DNA from: Agitococcus sp.
GTDB lineage: Bacteria > Pseudomonadota > Gammaproteobacteria > Pseudomonadales > Moraxellaceae
DNA length: 64,000 bases
Direction: 5' to 3'
NCBI GenBank assembly: GCA_030646715.1
Contig: JAUSLJ010000035.1
Location: forward strand, 62,001-126,000
The number at the start of each line of letters is the position of its first letter. The first letter of the stretch is position 1. A model generated the notes under the pieces. The model was not told where the DNA came from, made no database searches, and worked only from the letters and a program-made list of their open reading frames with translations. Shown here piece after piece: positions 25,700 through 34,290 of this stretch. The position numbers and the translations under genes were made by a program.

Positions 25700-25796
25700 A
25701 CATATCTCGACTAAAAACAATGAAGACAAGCAAAAAAGAAATTAGAACCAATAAGTAATAACCGTGTAAGTTCAAATAATTTTTTTGAGTATTATT

Positions 25797-26309
25797 ATGT
25801 CACGTTATCAACCACCTGCTGTGCCAAAAAGCCCGTTAATTACACCCGAAGGCTATAAGGTTTTACAAGACGAATTAGATTATTTATGGCGGGTTAAACG
25901 TCCTGAAATTACCCGTTCAGTCAGCGAAGCCGCCGCGCAAGGCGATCGTTCAGAAAATGCCGAATATATTTATGGCAAAAAAATGTTGCGTGAAATTGAC
26001 CGTCGTTTGCGCTTTTTAGAAAAACGGTTGCCAGAATTGCGAGTTGTTGCCGAAAAACCGAGCGATCAACAGCGTATTTTCTTTGGTGCATGGGTTGAGT
26101 TGGAAAATATCGACACAGGCGAAGAGTTAAAGTTACGTATTGTTGGATGTGATGAAATAGACCCGCAAAAACACTGGATTAGTATTGAAGCACCGATGGC
26201 CAAAGCGTTATTAAAAAAATCCATTGATGATGAAGTTAGCGTCGAGCGACCTGCTGGTAAAGCCATTTTTATTGTTTTAGACGTGAGTTATTTTCAACCC
26301 GTCGATTAA
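25797..26309 (+). CDS. greB: Transcription elongation factor GreB
   Basis: The 170-residue protein consists of an N-terminal coiled coil (about 15-90) and a C-terminal FKBP-like domain. Family features include ITPEGYKVLQDELDYLWRVKRPE, the acidic tip around AAAQGDRSENAEYIYGKK (with Asp and Glu that support RNA cleavage), and PVGKA-like SVERPAGKAIFIV. The YLWRVKRPE segment and basic character fit GreB rather than GreA. It rescues backtracked RNA polymerase. A TTG start 12 bases upstream is possible but the ATG is preferred. A strong terminator follows after 60 bases. Confidence 0.95.
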   Translation: MSRYQPPAVPKSPLITPEGYKVLQDELDYLWRVKRPEITRSVSEAAAQGDRSENAEYIYGKKMLREIDRRLRFLEKRLPELRVVAEKPSDQQRIFFGAWVELENIDTGEELKLRIVGCDEIDPQKHWISIEAPMAKALLKKSIDDEVSVERPAGKAIFIVLDVSYFQPVD

Positions 26310-26336
26310 TCTTCATCCAACAACAACTCACTAAAA

Positions 26337-26353
26337 TGCACTAAAATAGTGCT
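26337..26353. promoter_or_regulatory. NtrC-type enhancer site upstream of ntrBC
   Basis: TGCACTAAAATAGTGCT contains the perfect dyad GCACTA-AAA-TAGTGC and fits the NtrC-binding pattern (TGCACnnnnnnnGTGCA) known from glnA and ntrB promoters. It lies about 120 bases upstream of the start expected from the -24/-12 promoter at 26437, a usual enhancer distance. Only one strong site is clear. Confidence 0.7.
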
Positions 26354-26369
26354 AAAATTTGTGCCGCCG

Positions 26370-26390
26370 CACCTTGAAAGGTGGTTTTTT
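26370..26390 (+). terminator. Rho-independent terminator after greB
   Basis: CACCTTGAAAGGTG forms a tight GC-rich stem, followed by GTTTTTT. It would end greB transcription and keep it out of ntrBC; it lies between the NtrC site and the ntrB promoter. Confidence 0.8.
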
Positions 26391-26436
26391 GCCTTTTATT
26401 AGTGCTTAATCAACATCCGTTAACCATTTCACTGAG

Positions 26437-26453
26437 TTGGTTCGCTTTTTGCA
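26437..26453 (+). promoter_or_regulatory. Sigma-54 (-24/-12) promoter for ntrBC
   Basis: TTGGTTCGCTTTTTGCA matches the sigma-54 consensus YTGGCACGnnnnTTGCW: the GG (26439-26440) and GC (26451-26452) are exactly ten bases apart. Only the CA after GG differs (TT). Together with the NtrC site about 95-100 bases upstream, it predicts auto-activation of ntrBC when nitrogen is limiting. Confidence 0.7.
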
Positions 26454-26509
26454 TAAGAGCATCAAGTTGATATTTTAAAATACTCCATTCATATAGGAAT
26501 TGATGCGTC

Positions 26510-27607
26510 GTGTTTACGCCATCGTCAGATTTTTTTAAACGTTTATTAGATAACCTATCAACTGCCATTATATTGGTGGATGATAAGTTACACGTCAGTT
26601 ATCTCAATCCTTCGGCAGAAATGTTATTAGCGATTAGTCGTTCTAAAGCGATAGGCCATCCCTTAGAGGCAATTTTTATTGATAGTTTGGGTGGGGATAT
26701 TATTCTTAAAATGGCCAAAACGCTGAAAACGGCTCATCCTTTTACTAAACGAGAAGCACATTTGCGCGTTGGTATCAATGAAGTGGTTGTGGACTATACC
26801 GTGGCGGCGTTGTTGTCTCCCAATGAGCCACCTGCGTTATTAATTGAAATGCAACAAATTGATCGTTTATTACGTATTTCACGAGAAGAGTCGATTTTAG
26901 CCAATCATCAGGTGACGAAACAATTAGTGCGTGGTGTGGCGCATGAAATTAAAAACCCCTTAGGTGGCATTCGTGGTGCCGCGCAATTATTGGCGCGCGC
27001 TTTGCCTGATAATAATTTAAGAGAATACACGTCGATTATTATTGAAGAGGCTGACCGCTTGCGGAACTTGGCCGATAGAATGTTAGGGCCGCGAAAATTA
27101 CCTGATTTACAAGCCGTTAATATCCATGAGTGTTTGGAGCGTGTGCGATCACTTATTTTAGTCGAGGCTGAAGGCGAGGTGAATGTCGTTCGTGATTACG
27201 ATTTGTCTTTACCTGAACTCACCGCTGATCCTGACCAATTAATTCAGGCGTTGTTGAATATTACAGGCAATGCCTTACAAGCGTTAAGGGAAAACGCTAA
27301 ACAAATTCAACCTCCGCAAATTATTTTACGGACTCGTGCCCAACGTCAATTTACTATTGGTGCTATACGCCACCGCTTAGTATTAAGGTTAGACATTATT
27401 GATAATGGGCCAGGCATTCCGCCGAGTTTAATTGATTCAATTTTTTATCCGATGGTCACTGGACGAGCCAGTGGCTCAGGTCTGGGTTTATCCATATCAC
27501 AGGATATTATTCATTTATATCATGGCTTAATTGAGTGTGAGTCGCGCTCAGGACAAACCATTTTTAGTATTTTCTTGCCTTTGGAGAGTGGCCATGACAG
27601 CCGATAA
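26510..27607 (+). CDS. glnL: Nitrogen regulation sensor histidine kinase NtrB
   Basis: The frame starts at a GTG with AGGAA ten bases upstream; no ATG fits. The 365-residue protein has a PAS domain (about 5-115), the phospho-acceptor His145 in RGVAHEIKNPLGG, and an ATPase domain with DNGPGIPPSLIDSIFYPMVTGRASGSGLGL. It has no membrane segment, as expected for cytosolic NtrB, which is steered by PII proteins and phosphorylates NtrC. It overlaps ntrC by 14 bases. The upstream region has an NtrC site and a sigma-54 promoter, so it is likely self-regulated. Confidence 0.94.
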   Translation: MFTPSSDFFKRLLDNLSTAIILVDDKLHVSYLNPSAEMLLAISRSKAIGHPLEAIFIDSLGGDIILKMAKTLKTAHPFTKREAHLRVGINEVVVDYTVAALLSPNEPPALLIEMQQIDRLLRISREESILANHQVTKQLVRGVAHEIKNPLGGIRGAAQLLARALPDNNLREYTSIIIEEADRLRNLADRMLGPRKLPDLQAVNIHECLERVRSLILVEAEGEVNVVRDYDLSLPELTADPDQLIQALLNITGNALQALRENAKQIQPPQIILRTRAQRQFTIGAIRHRLVLRLDIIDNGPGIPPSLIDSIFYPMVTGRASGSGLGLSISQDIIHLYHGLIECESRSGQTIFSIFLPLESGHDSR

Positions 27608-29024
27608 AGTGTGGATTGTGGATGATGATCGTTCGATTCGTTGGGTGTTAGAAAAAGCATTAATGCAGGAAGGCTTAGAAGCGACAGCCTTTGAAGATGC
27701 TCAAACCTTGCTCAATAAGTTAGCTAAAGAAAAGCCTCATGCCATTGTCACTGATATTCGGATGCCTGGTATTGACGGCTTAACGCTGTTGGCAAAAATT
27801 CGTTTAGAACATCCTGATTTACCCGTAATTGTCATGACCGCGCATTCTGATTTGGACTCTGCGGTGTCTTCCTATCAGGGTGGTGCGTTTGAGTACTTAC
27901 CTAAGCCATTTGATGTAGATGATGCGATTAATTTAGTCAAACGTGCTATTGCCCATCATCACGAACAACAACAAGTCAGTATTCCTGTATTGGCAGCGAC
28001 GAAAGGTGTGGACATCATTGGCGAATCGCCCGCCATGCAAGAGGTTTTCCGCGCAATTGGTCGTTTGTCACATTCGCACATTACCGTGTTAATCAATGGA
28101 GAGTCGGGTACAGGTAAAGAATTGGTGGCTCATGCGCTGCATCGCCATTCACCGCGTACCAGCCGTCCTTTTATTGCGTTAAACATGGCGGCGATTCCTA
28201 AAGACTTAATGGAGTCTGAGCTTTTCGGCCATGAAAAAGGGGCATTTACAGGCGCGAGCCAATTACGACAAGGTCGTTTTGAGCAAGCCAATCACGGTTC
28301 TTTGTTTTTAGATGAAATCGGTGATATGCCTTTGGATACGCAAACACGACTATTACGTGTGTTGTCTGATGGTGAGTTTTATCGTGTCGGTGGCCATGTT
28401 CCCGTTAAAGTGGATGTGCGGATTATTGCCGCGACCCATCAAAATTTAGAGCGTTTGGTTGCTGAAGGTAAATTCCGTGAGGATTTATATCATCGCTTAA
28501 ATGTTATCCGTGTGCATATTCCCCGTTTACGTGATCGTCGGGAAGATATTCCGATGTTGGCGCAGCATTTTTTAGCGCGTGCGGCGAAAGAGCTAAACGT
28601 TGAGCCAAAAGTTTTACGTCTAGAAACCTCAAGTTTTTTACAGCAACTCCCTTGGCCAGGTAATGTCCGCCAATTGGAAAATACCTGCCGTTGGCTAACC
28701 GTTATGGCCTCTGGTCGGGAAATTGTTCCTTCAGATTTACCGCCAGAATTGCAACAAACCAGTAGCCACGAAATCATTCGTACCATTCAAACGTGGGAAC
28801 AAGCCTTAGCAGAATGGGCGCGCAAAGAATTAGCCAGTGGCACAAAGTTATTGCTAGAACAAGCCTTACCGAGTTTTGAGCGGGTAATGATCACTGCGGC
28901 ATTAAATCAAACGGGTGGCCGTCGTCGTGATGCGGCTGAGGTTTTAGGGTGGGGTAGAAATACGCTGACACGAAAAATTAAAGAGCTGAAAATGGAAGTA
29001 GCGGGCGAGGAAGACGAAGAGTAA
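27594..29024 (+). CDS. glnG: Nitrogen regulator NtrC, sigma-54 activator
   Basis: Start at the ATG preceded by TTGGAGAG, inside the end of ntrB, giving 476 residues. The receiver domain has the phosphorylated D54 in VTDIRMPGIDG; the AAA+ domain has Walker A GESGTGKELV and the sigma-54-contact loop GAFTGA; the C-terminal Fis-type helix-turn-helix covers ALNQTGGRRRDAAEVLGWGRNTL. Phosphorylated NtrC drives sigma-54 promoters of nitrogen-assimilation genes. Overlap with ntrB gives translational coupling. A palindromic repeat follows its stop. Confidence 0.96.
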   Translation: MTADKVWIVDDDRSIRWVLEKALMQEGLEATAFEDAQTLLNKLAKEKPHAIVTDIRMPGIDGLTLLAKIRLEHPDLPVIVMTAHSDLDSAVSSYQGGAFEYLPKPFDVDDAINLVKRAIAHHHEQQQVSIPVLAATKGVDIIGESPAMQEVFRAIGRLSHSHITVLINGESGTGKELVAHALHRHSPRTSRPFIALNMAAIPKDLMESELFGHEKGAFTGASQLRQGRFEQANHGSLFLDEIGDMPLDTQTRLLRVLSDGEFYRVGGHVPVKVDVRIIAATHQNLERLVAEGKFREDLYHRLNVIRVHIPRLRDRREDIPMLAQHFLARAAKELNVEPKVLRLETSSFLQQLPWPGNVRQLENTCRWLTVMASGREIVPSDLPPELQQTSSHEIIRTIQTWEQALAEWARKELASGTKLLLEQALPSFERVMITAALNQTGGRRRDAAEVLGWGRNTLTRKIKELKMEVAGEEDEE

Positions 29025-29035
29025 TACTAATTCGT

Positions 29036-29130
29036 AGCTCCTCCACCTGACAAGGGGGAGGCTGGGAGGGGGTTATTTGCCATGACGCAGAACCCCACCC
29101 TAACCCTCCCCTTATCAAGGGAGGGAACTT
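29036..29130. repeat. Palindromic element between convergent ntrC and DAHP synthase genes
   Basis: The left half (AGCTCCTCCACCTGACAAGG, continuing to GGGGGTT) is the imperfect reverse complement of the right half (AACCCCACCC to AGGGAGGGAACTT), so the entire 95 bases can fold as one long hairpin; each half has its own small stem (CTCCnnnGGAG-like; CCCTCCCCTTATCAAGGGAGGG). It probably ends transcription both ways, and resembles the elements at 24861 and 34156 in style. Confidence 0.6.
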
Positions 29131-29150
29131 TTCTTTATATTAAGTCGAAC

Positions 29151-30236
29151 TTAAACAGCACGACGATTCGGCAAAACGTCTTTTAATTTTGCGTGCATTT
29201 TTAAAATGGCTTCTTCCGTCGTTTCCCAGCTAATGCAGCCATCAGTGACCGATTGACCATAAGTTAATTGACTTAAATCAGCAGGAATATCTTGACGACC
29301 AAATTTCAAATGGCTTTCAATCATCAATGCGACAATAGATTTATTGCCTTCCAAAATTTGATTACTGACGTTGTCCATGACCAACGGCTGCAAAGCAGGA
29401 TCTTTGTTGGAGTTGGCGTGGCTACAATCAATCATTAAGTTATGCGTGATTTTAGCTTTCGTCAGTTCTTTTTCCGCCAAAGTCACAGAAACCGAGTCGT
29501 AATTAGGTTTGCCATCACCACCACGTAACACGACATGGCCATAAGGATTGCCATTAGTATTAATAATAGCGACTTGACCTTGACTGTTAATCCCTAAAAA
29601 GCTGTGCGGGTTTTGTACACTTAGCAAGGCGTTAATAGCGACTTTTAAACCACCATCAGTACCATTTTTAAAACCAACAGGCGAAGACAAACCACTCGAC
29701 ATCTCACGATGCGTTTGCGACTCTGTTGTTCGTGCGCCAATGGCCGACCATGCAATTAAATCATGCATATATTGTGGCGAATTCGGGTCTAGTGCTTCAG
29801 TCGCGCAAGGTAATCCCATTTCATTTAAGTCTAATAACAACTTACGACCGATATGTAAGCCCTTTTGAATGTCAAAAGAGTCGTTCATGTCAGGGTCGTT
29901 AATTAAACCTTTCCAACCTACTGTCGTGCGTGGCTTTTCAAAATAAACACGCATTACTAAATATAAAGTGTCTTGTACTTGCTCGGCTAAAACTTTTAAG
30001 CGTTGTGCATATTCTTTAGCAGCTTTCAAGTCATGAATGGAACAGGGGCCTACCACCAAAAATAAACGGTGATCTTTACCATCTAAAATGTTACGAATCG
30101 TTTGACGGCCAGTAATGACCGTTTTGCGCGCCGTTGGAGATAGCGGTAGTTCATCTTTGAGCGCAGCAGGTGTAATCAGAAGTTCCGTAGAACGGACATT
30201 AACGTCTTCAATTTGCATATCTATAGTCATAATCAT
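29151..30236 (-). CDS. 3-deoxy-7-phosphoheptulonate (DAHP) synthase, class I
   Basis: The 361-residue enzyme makes DAHP from phosphoenolpyruvate and erythrose-4-phosphate, the first step of aromatic amino acid synthesis. Family segments are clear: VVGPCSIHDLKAAKEYA, the metal and substrate residues in RVYFEKPRTTVGWKGLINDPD, IGARTTESQTHREMSSG, and IDCSHANSNKD. It is of the AroF/G/H type; which amino acid inhibits it cannot be told with confidence. Two ATGs lie six bases apart at the start; the first is used here. It is monocistronic, convergent with ntrC. Confidence 0.95.
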   Translation of the reverse strand: MIMTIDMQIEDVNVRSTELLITPAALKDELPLSPTARKTVITGRQTIRNILDGKDHRLFLVVGPCSIHDLKAAKEYAQRLKVLAEQVQDTLYLVMRVYFEKPRTTVGWKGLINDPDMNDSFDIQKGLHIGRKLLLDLNEMGLPCATEALDPNSPQYMHDLIAWSAIGARTTESQTHREMSSGLSSPVGFKNGTDGGLKVAINALLSVQNPHSFLGINSQGQVAIINTNGNPYGHVVLRGGDGKPNYDSVSVTLAEKELTKAKITHNLMIDCSHANSNKDPALQPLVMDNVSNQILEGNKSIVALMIESHLKFGRQDIPADLSQLTYGQSVTDGCISWETTEEAILKMHAKLKDVLPNRRAV

Positions 30237-30525
30237 TTCAACAAGTTAGGAATGTTGTTTACGGTGAAAACTTACGCACTGTTGTAGGTAAATTTAGAAA
30301 TACTTAAACGCAGTAAGCTGCGTAGTCCTCGCCATTGTAGGATATTTTTTTTACAAGAACACGTAAAAGTCTGAGGATATTTAGTAGAAAGGAGCAATTT
30401 TTAGTAAAAAATGAGTACTGTAAAATTAAATTCGCACAACTTTGTAACAAAAAATAATTTTTATTGTGGAGACTATCTGTTAAAAAGGCGGCACAGTGAA
30501 TGTTCAAAATATTGGAGATACAAAC

Positions 30526-31194
30526 ATGCGTACAATGATTATTGCAGCAATGGCCGCCAGCGTGGCGTTATCGGGTTGTACAAATAATCCTTATACCAAC
30601 CAAAGTCAGGCTAGTAAAGCGGCATGGGGTGCAGGTATTGGTGTGTTATCGGGTGCCGCATTGGGCGCGGCAACGGGTGACAACAAAAAAGATCGTCGTG
30701 AACGTGCCTTGCGTGGTGCAGCGATTGGTGGTGTTGTTGGCGGTGGTGTTGGTGCTTATATGGACGTGCAAGAAAAGAAATTGCGCGAGAAATTACAAGG
30801 TAGCGGCGTTGGTGTACAAATCGACAAAGCAACAGGCACTATTACTTTAATTATGCCAGGTAACATTACTTTCCCAACGGGTCAAAGCAGCATCAGACCT
30901 GACTTTTTTGATGCACTGAACAGTGTTGCTTTAGTATTAAAAGAGTACAACAAAACCTCAGTTACAGTGGCTGGCTTTACTGATAACGTCGGTAAAGATG
31001 ATTTCAACATGAAATTATCTCAAGACCGTGCTAACTCAGTGTCTCAATATCTTGCCAGTCAAGGTGTTGCAGGTAGCCGTCTGAATGCCGTGGGTATGGG
31101 TAAATCACAACCTGTTGCTGATAACGCAACAGAAGTGGGTCGTGCGCAAAACCGCCGTGTTGAAATTAAAATCAACGCACCTGAGTCAGTATAA
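30526..31194 (+). CDS. OmpA-family lipoprotein with glycine-zipper domain (YiaD-like)
   Basis: A GGAGA site before the ATG at 30526 sets the start (222 residues). A lipoprotein signal ends in the lipobox LSGC, with C18 as the acylated residue; Thr at +2 favours the outer membrane. Next comes a glycine-zipper region (about 32-85, repeated GAxxG), and then an OmpA C-terminal domain with GFTDNVGKDDFNMKLSQDRA and GMGKSQPVADN...RAQNRRVEI, which binds peptidoglycan. YiaD-type proteins link outer membrane and wall. Followed by a clear terminator. The 289 bases upstream hold no supported gene. Confidence 0.9.
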   Translation: MRTMIIAAMAASVALSGCTNNPYTNQSQASKAAWGAGIGVLSGAALGAATGDNKKDRRERALRGAAIGGVVGGGVGAYMDVQEKKLREKLQGSGVGVQIDKATGTITLIMPGNITFPTGQSSIRPDFFDALNSVALVLKEYNKTSVTVAGFTDNVGKDDFNMKLSQDRANSVSQYLASQGVAGSRLNAVGMGKSQPVADNATEVGRAQNRRVEIKINAPESV

Positions 31195-31258
31195 GCTCAG
31201 TTGATGCACCATCCTTACAGATTGTGAGTTGTATGGTGACTTAACTTTAGCAAAATAC

Positions 31259-31286
31259 AGGGCATGTTAAATGCCCTTTATTTTTG
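31259..31286 (+). terminator. Rho-independent terminator after the OmpA-type lipoprotein
   Basis: AGGGCAT and ATGCCCT pair over seven bases with a five-base loop and are followed by TTATTTTTG. The next gene is on the other strand and ends 8 bases beyond, so it may serve both. Confidence 0.8.
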
Positions 31287-31294
31287 TCAAAAAA

Positions 31295-32164
31295 TTAAAA
31301 TACTCTATGTTTTTTAGATGCAGGAACAAGATTACGAATCAGTGCGGATAAAACAGCCAGCGTTCGCCTGTTGCCTTTGCAATAAGGATTAAACTCCACG
31401 ATTTCTATGGCTTTAAGTTTTCTTTTTGGTAGTAGTTTGAGTGTCTTAAGTAGGGTCGGAAAATATAAACCGTTTGGCTCTGGAACACTGACAGCAGGGG
31501 CAAATGATGGGTCTATACCATCTAAATCCAAACTGACTCCAAATCCTTGTGGACAGGCTGCAACATAATGCCAAGCCTCACGTAAACAAATATTTAGTCC
31601 GCGTTGTTTGATTTCTAACATTGTATAATAACGAACCTTAAGGTGCTGCATTAGCTCTGGCTCACCTGTTTCATAACTACGAACACCAAAAACAACCGTA
31701 TAACGTCGATCAATAACTGCACGTTGTTGTAACATTAATTGTTTATCACCTTGACCCAGCAACACCGCCAGAGGCATGCCATGTATTCTTTTGCTAAGTG
31801 AGGTTGCAGGCGTGTGACTATCAAAATGAGCATCAATCCATAATAAACCGATGGCTGGTTTGCCCTGAGTCATGCCACTCCATGTGCCTATAGCGCAACT
31901 ATGATCGCCACCAATTACTACGGGGAAATAGCCTTGTCGCAGATGTTGTACATGATGAGCGAGCTGTTGGCAGGATTGCCGAATACGTGCAATACCTTTA
32001 GGATAAACTTGCAGATTATTCGATTTTTGCCAAATAGTACGATGCCATAATGCTGTTTTAGGTTTATTTTGCCCGTTATGGCGATAAAAAGTACAACCAA
32101 GTCGACTGCCTGTCGCTGCGCCTCCAATTGAGAATGCAGCTCCAACAAAGGCTATAGGTTTCAT
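31295..32164 (-). CDS. Arginase/agmatinase/formiminoglutamase-family ureohydrolase
   Basis: The 289-residue protein has the binuclear manganese ligands of the ureohydrolase superfamily: VVIGGDHSCAIG, WIDAHFDSHTP and SLDLDGIDPSFAPAVSVPEPNGL, with a late Glu in EIVEFNP. SVPEPNGL and the overall length are closer to arginase than to agmatinase, suggesting L-arginine to ornithine and urea. No ornithine or urease genes are near to confirm it. Residues about 20-75 are more basic and less typical than usual for the family. Single gene, convergent with the lipoprotein across a terminator. Confidence 0.87.
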   Translation of the reverse strand: MKPIAFVGAAFSIGGAATGSRLGCTFYRHNGQNKPKTALWHRTIWQKSNNLQVYPKGIARIRQSCQQLAHHVQHLRQGYFPVVIGGDHSCAIGTWSGMTQGKPAIGLLWIDAHFDSHTPATSLSKRIHGMPLAVLLGQGDKQLMLQQRAVIDRRYTVVFGVRSYETGEPELMQHLKVRYYTMLEIKQRGLNICLREAWHYVAACPQGFGVSLDLDGIDPSFAPAVSVPEPNGLYFPTLLKTLKLLPKRKLKAIEIVEFNPYCKGNRRTLAVLSALIRNLVPASKKHRVF

Positions 32165-32342
32165 ATTTGGCTGACTTTTAGGCGTTAATGCGTATTAAAG
32201 CACATAAAAGTGACAATTTTAGCGATTCATTGGGTTCTTTCGTATACTATTTACGGCTACTATTCGACACATTTAAGATGGATGCAACAATGCGTATGTC
32301 TTACCATCGTGTGGATTTTCAGAAGAAGAACGGGGATTTTCT

Positions 32343-33089
32343 ATGAGCAGCTTTAGATTTGGGCTGACGTTACTTGGCCTTTGTACACTCACTGCCTGTA
32401 GTACGCCACAAAAAATTATTCATCCAGTGAGTAATCCAGAGTTAACACAGTTACGCGGCAAGATTGATCACGTGATTGATACCTATCGGATGCGCGGCTG
32501 GAGTATGGGTTCGTATCTGTTCCCGACAGAGGGAAGTTTATTTCAACCTGTGCCTGTTACCGATGCCCGTAATGCCATTATCTATATCTATCGGCCACAT
32601 AGTTCGTGGAATGATGAAGAAGTGATTGCGCCGAGTATTTTTCTCAATGGCCGTCGTTTACATGGTATCCGCGATAGTGCCTATTATTGGATGGAGCTAC
32701 CCGCAGGTAGTTATGATTTTGCTGCCCGTCGTCCAATTGGACCCGTGTATTTAACCTATATTTTTAATATGAAATTAAAAGTAGAAGGTGGTCGTGCTTA
32801 TTATTTTCGCTATGACGAAGAAAATTATCGCCCTCAGCCTGATAAAGCACTGGGTTTAATCAAACAAAAGTATTTAACTGAATTGCCAGAAGAAATGGCA
32901 ATGAAAGAAATCCGCGAAATGCGCCTCGATAAACCAGGTTTTGGTTTTGCTACAGCACAACAGTCACGATGGAAACCTTTTGATTTATACGCTGATGGTG
33001 AGCATCCTGTCCCTAAAGAACGTCTTGAAGCCGAAAAAGATTTACATATTGGTAATCAAGTGCTGATGTGGAAACCATCTTCTTGGTAA
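32343..33089 (+). CDS. DUF2846 family lipoprotein
   Basis: A signal peptide with lipobox LTAC places the acylated Cys at about residue 19 of 248. The central part, IYIYRPHSSWNDEEVIAPSIFLNGRRLHG followed by YYWMELPAGSYDFAARR, is the beta-rich DUF2846 domain found in envelope lipoproteins of unknown function. The C-terminal part (about 175-248) is extra and has no family I know. A small membrane protein gene follows 11 bases on, so both may be in one transcript. Confidence 0.83.
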   Translation: MSSFRFGLTLLGLCTLTACSTPQKIIHPVSNPELTQLRGKIDHVIDTYRMRGWSMGSYLFPTEGSLFQPVPVTDARNAIIYIYRPHSSWNDEEVIAPSIFLNGRRLHGIRDSAYYWMELPAGSYDFAARRPIGPVYLTYIFNMKLKVEGGRAYYFRYDEENYRPQPDKALGLIKQKYLTELPEEMAMKEIREMRLDKPGFGFATAQQSRWKPFDLYADGEHPVPKERLEAEKDLHIGNQVLMWKPSSW

Positions 33090-33100
33090 CACAATCGGAT

Positions 33101-33403
33101 ATGACCAAGCCTTTTGTTATTCCATTATCATTATTGATATTAGATTTATTGGGCTTAGCTATTGTTGGTTTAGGTGTCGCAGAACAAGCAGGCCGAATCC
33201 ATATTGTGGCCGAACCTCTCCGTTTTACGGGGGTGGGTTTGGTCATTATGTTATTGGGCGTGTTGTGTATGTTACCTTTAGTGTTAGCGATTTTGAAAAT
33301 ATCGAAACGCGCCAAGCAAGAAGAAAACGCATGGCTTAAAGGCTTACCAGAAGAGCTACAACTCAAATTGTCGGAGAAAATAAAACGTGAATCTGCAAAA
33401 TAA
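33101..33403 (+). CDS. Small two-helix membrane protein, unknown
   Basis: Starting at the ATG at 33101, this 100-residue protein has two hydrophobic segments (about 4-26 and 42-66) separated by a short polar loop, followed by a charged cytoplasmic-type tail rich in Lys and Glu. I do not recognise a family. It lies between the DUF2846 lipoprotein (11 bases upstream) and the SDR gene, overlapping the latter by 17 bases, which supports real translation. The overlap and same strand suggest an operon of all three. Confidence 0.65.
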   Translation: MTKPFVIPLSLLILDLLGLAIVGLGVAEQAGRIHIVAEPLRFTGVGLVIMLLGVLCMLPLVLAILKISKRAKQEENAWLKGLPEELQLKLSEKIKRESAK

Positions 33404-34157
33404 AGTTGCTGTAGTGACAGGTGGTGCATCGGGTTTAGGTTTAGCGACGGTGCAAGCGTATCTCGCCAAAGGAGCAAAAGTTGCCATTTGGGATTTAAAT
33501 GCCGAGCAAGGTGCAATCGTTGCTGCTGAGTTAGGCACTAATGCTTTATTCTGTCGCGTTAATGTCAGTGATGAGGCTTCGGTGCAAGCTGCTATTGCTG
33601 ATACCGTTGCTAAGTTTGGTGGCATTCATATTACAGTTAACTGTGCAGGTATTGGTTCCGCAGTGCGTACTGTCGGTAAAAATGGCCCTATGCCGCTTGA
33701 TATTTTTAGTAAAGTCATTGGTGTTAATTTAATTGGTACCTTTAATGTCACTCGTTTAACTGCCGCAGAAATGGCCAAAAATATTGCTGATGATGAAGAT
33801 GGTGAGCGTGGCGTGATTATTAATACCGCATCTGTGGCGGCATTTGATGGTCAAATTGGGCAGGTCGCTTATTCGGCCTCTAAAGGAGGTGTTGTGGGCA
33901 TGACGCTACCGTTGGCGCGTGATTTAGCGACGATTGGTGTCAGGGTGAATACCATTGCTCCTGGCATATTTAATACACCATTAATGAATTCATCACCTGA
34001 TAGCGTTAAGCTGCCTTTGATTGAAATGACGCAGTTTCCTAAGCGATTAGGCTATCCGAGTGAATATGCGCAGTTAGCGACGCATATTGTTGAAAACAAA
34101 TTTATGAATGGCGAAACTATCCGTTTGGATGGTGCGATTCGTATGGCTCCGCGTTAA
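33387..34157 (+). CDS. SDR-family 3-hydroxyacyl-CoA dehydrogenase-like (type II/HSD10-like)
   Basis: The GTG start has CGGAG about ten bases upstream; 256 residues. The short-chain dehydrogenase fold is shown by [17 protein letters not shown] (NAD site), the N in NVNLI, and the Ser/Tyr/Lys centre INTASVAAF...[17 protein letters not shown] after beta2 has Asp, indicating NAD rather than NADP. The long insertion with [25 protein letters not shown] is typical of HSD17B10-like 3-hydroxyacyl-CoA dehydrogenases that act on branched or medium acyl-CoA. This suits the crotonases in this window. It overlaps the previous small gene by 17 bases. Confidence 0.86.
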   Translation: MNLQNKVAVVTGGASGLGLATVQAYLAKGAKVAIWDLNAEQGAIVAAELGTNALFCRVNVSDEASVQAAIADTVAKFGGIHITVNCAGIGSAVRTVGKNGPMPLDIFSKVIGVNLIGTFNVTRLTAAEMAKNIADDEDGERGVIINTASVAAFDGQIGQVAYSASKGGVVGMTLPLARDLATIGVRVNTIAPGIFNTPLMNSSPDSVKLPLIEMTQFPKRLGYPSEYAQLATHIVENKFMNGETIRLDGAIRMAPR

Positions 34158-34290
34158 ATCCCCCAGCCCCCTTTTTCAAAAGGGGGAGATTCGCTCTTTT
34201 TTGAAAGAAAAGTGAGGGTAGGTCGAAGCTAATAATCGGCAAAAAAGCGATATTCCCCTCTTTTTTAAAGAGGGGCTAGGGGAGATTTAA
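34156..34290. repeat. Palindromic element between convergent SDR and barA genes
   Basis: The left end (TTAAATCCCCCAGCCCCC) and the right end (GGGGCTAGGGGAGATTTAA) are reverse complements with small changes, and inside are CCCCCTTTT-TC-AAAAGGGGG (34167-34186) and CCCCTCTTTTTTAAAGAGGGG. The element fills the whole gap, and the stop codons of both genes fall on its edges. Related to the copy at 24861. A bidirectional terminator role is likely. Confidence 0.7.

Noticed and set aside
30304-30507. 67-residue minus-strand reading frame in the gap before the OmpA-type lipoprotein
   Set aside because: No start site, low-complexity Leu/Cys/Lys/Asn content, no family; overlaps the likely promoter region of the lipoprotein gene.
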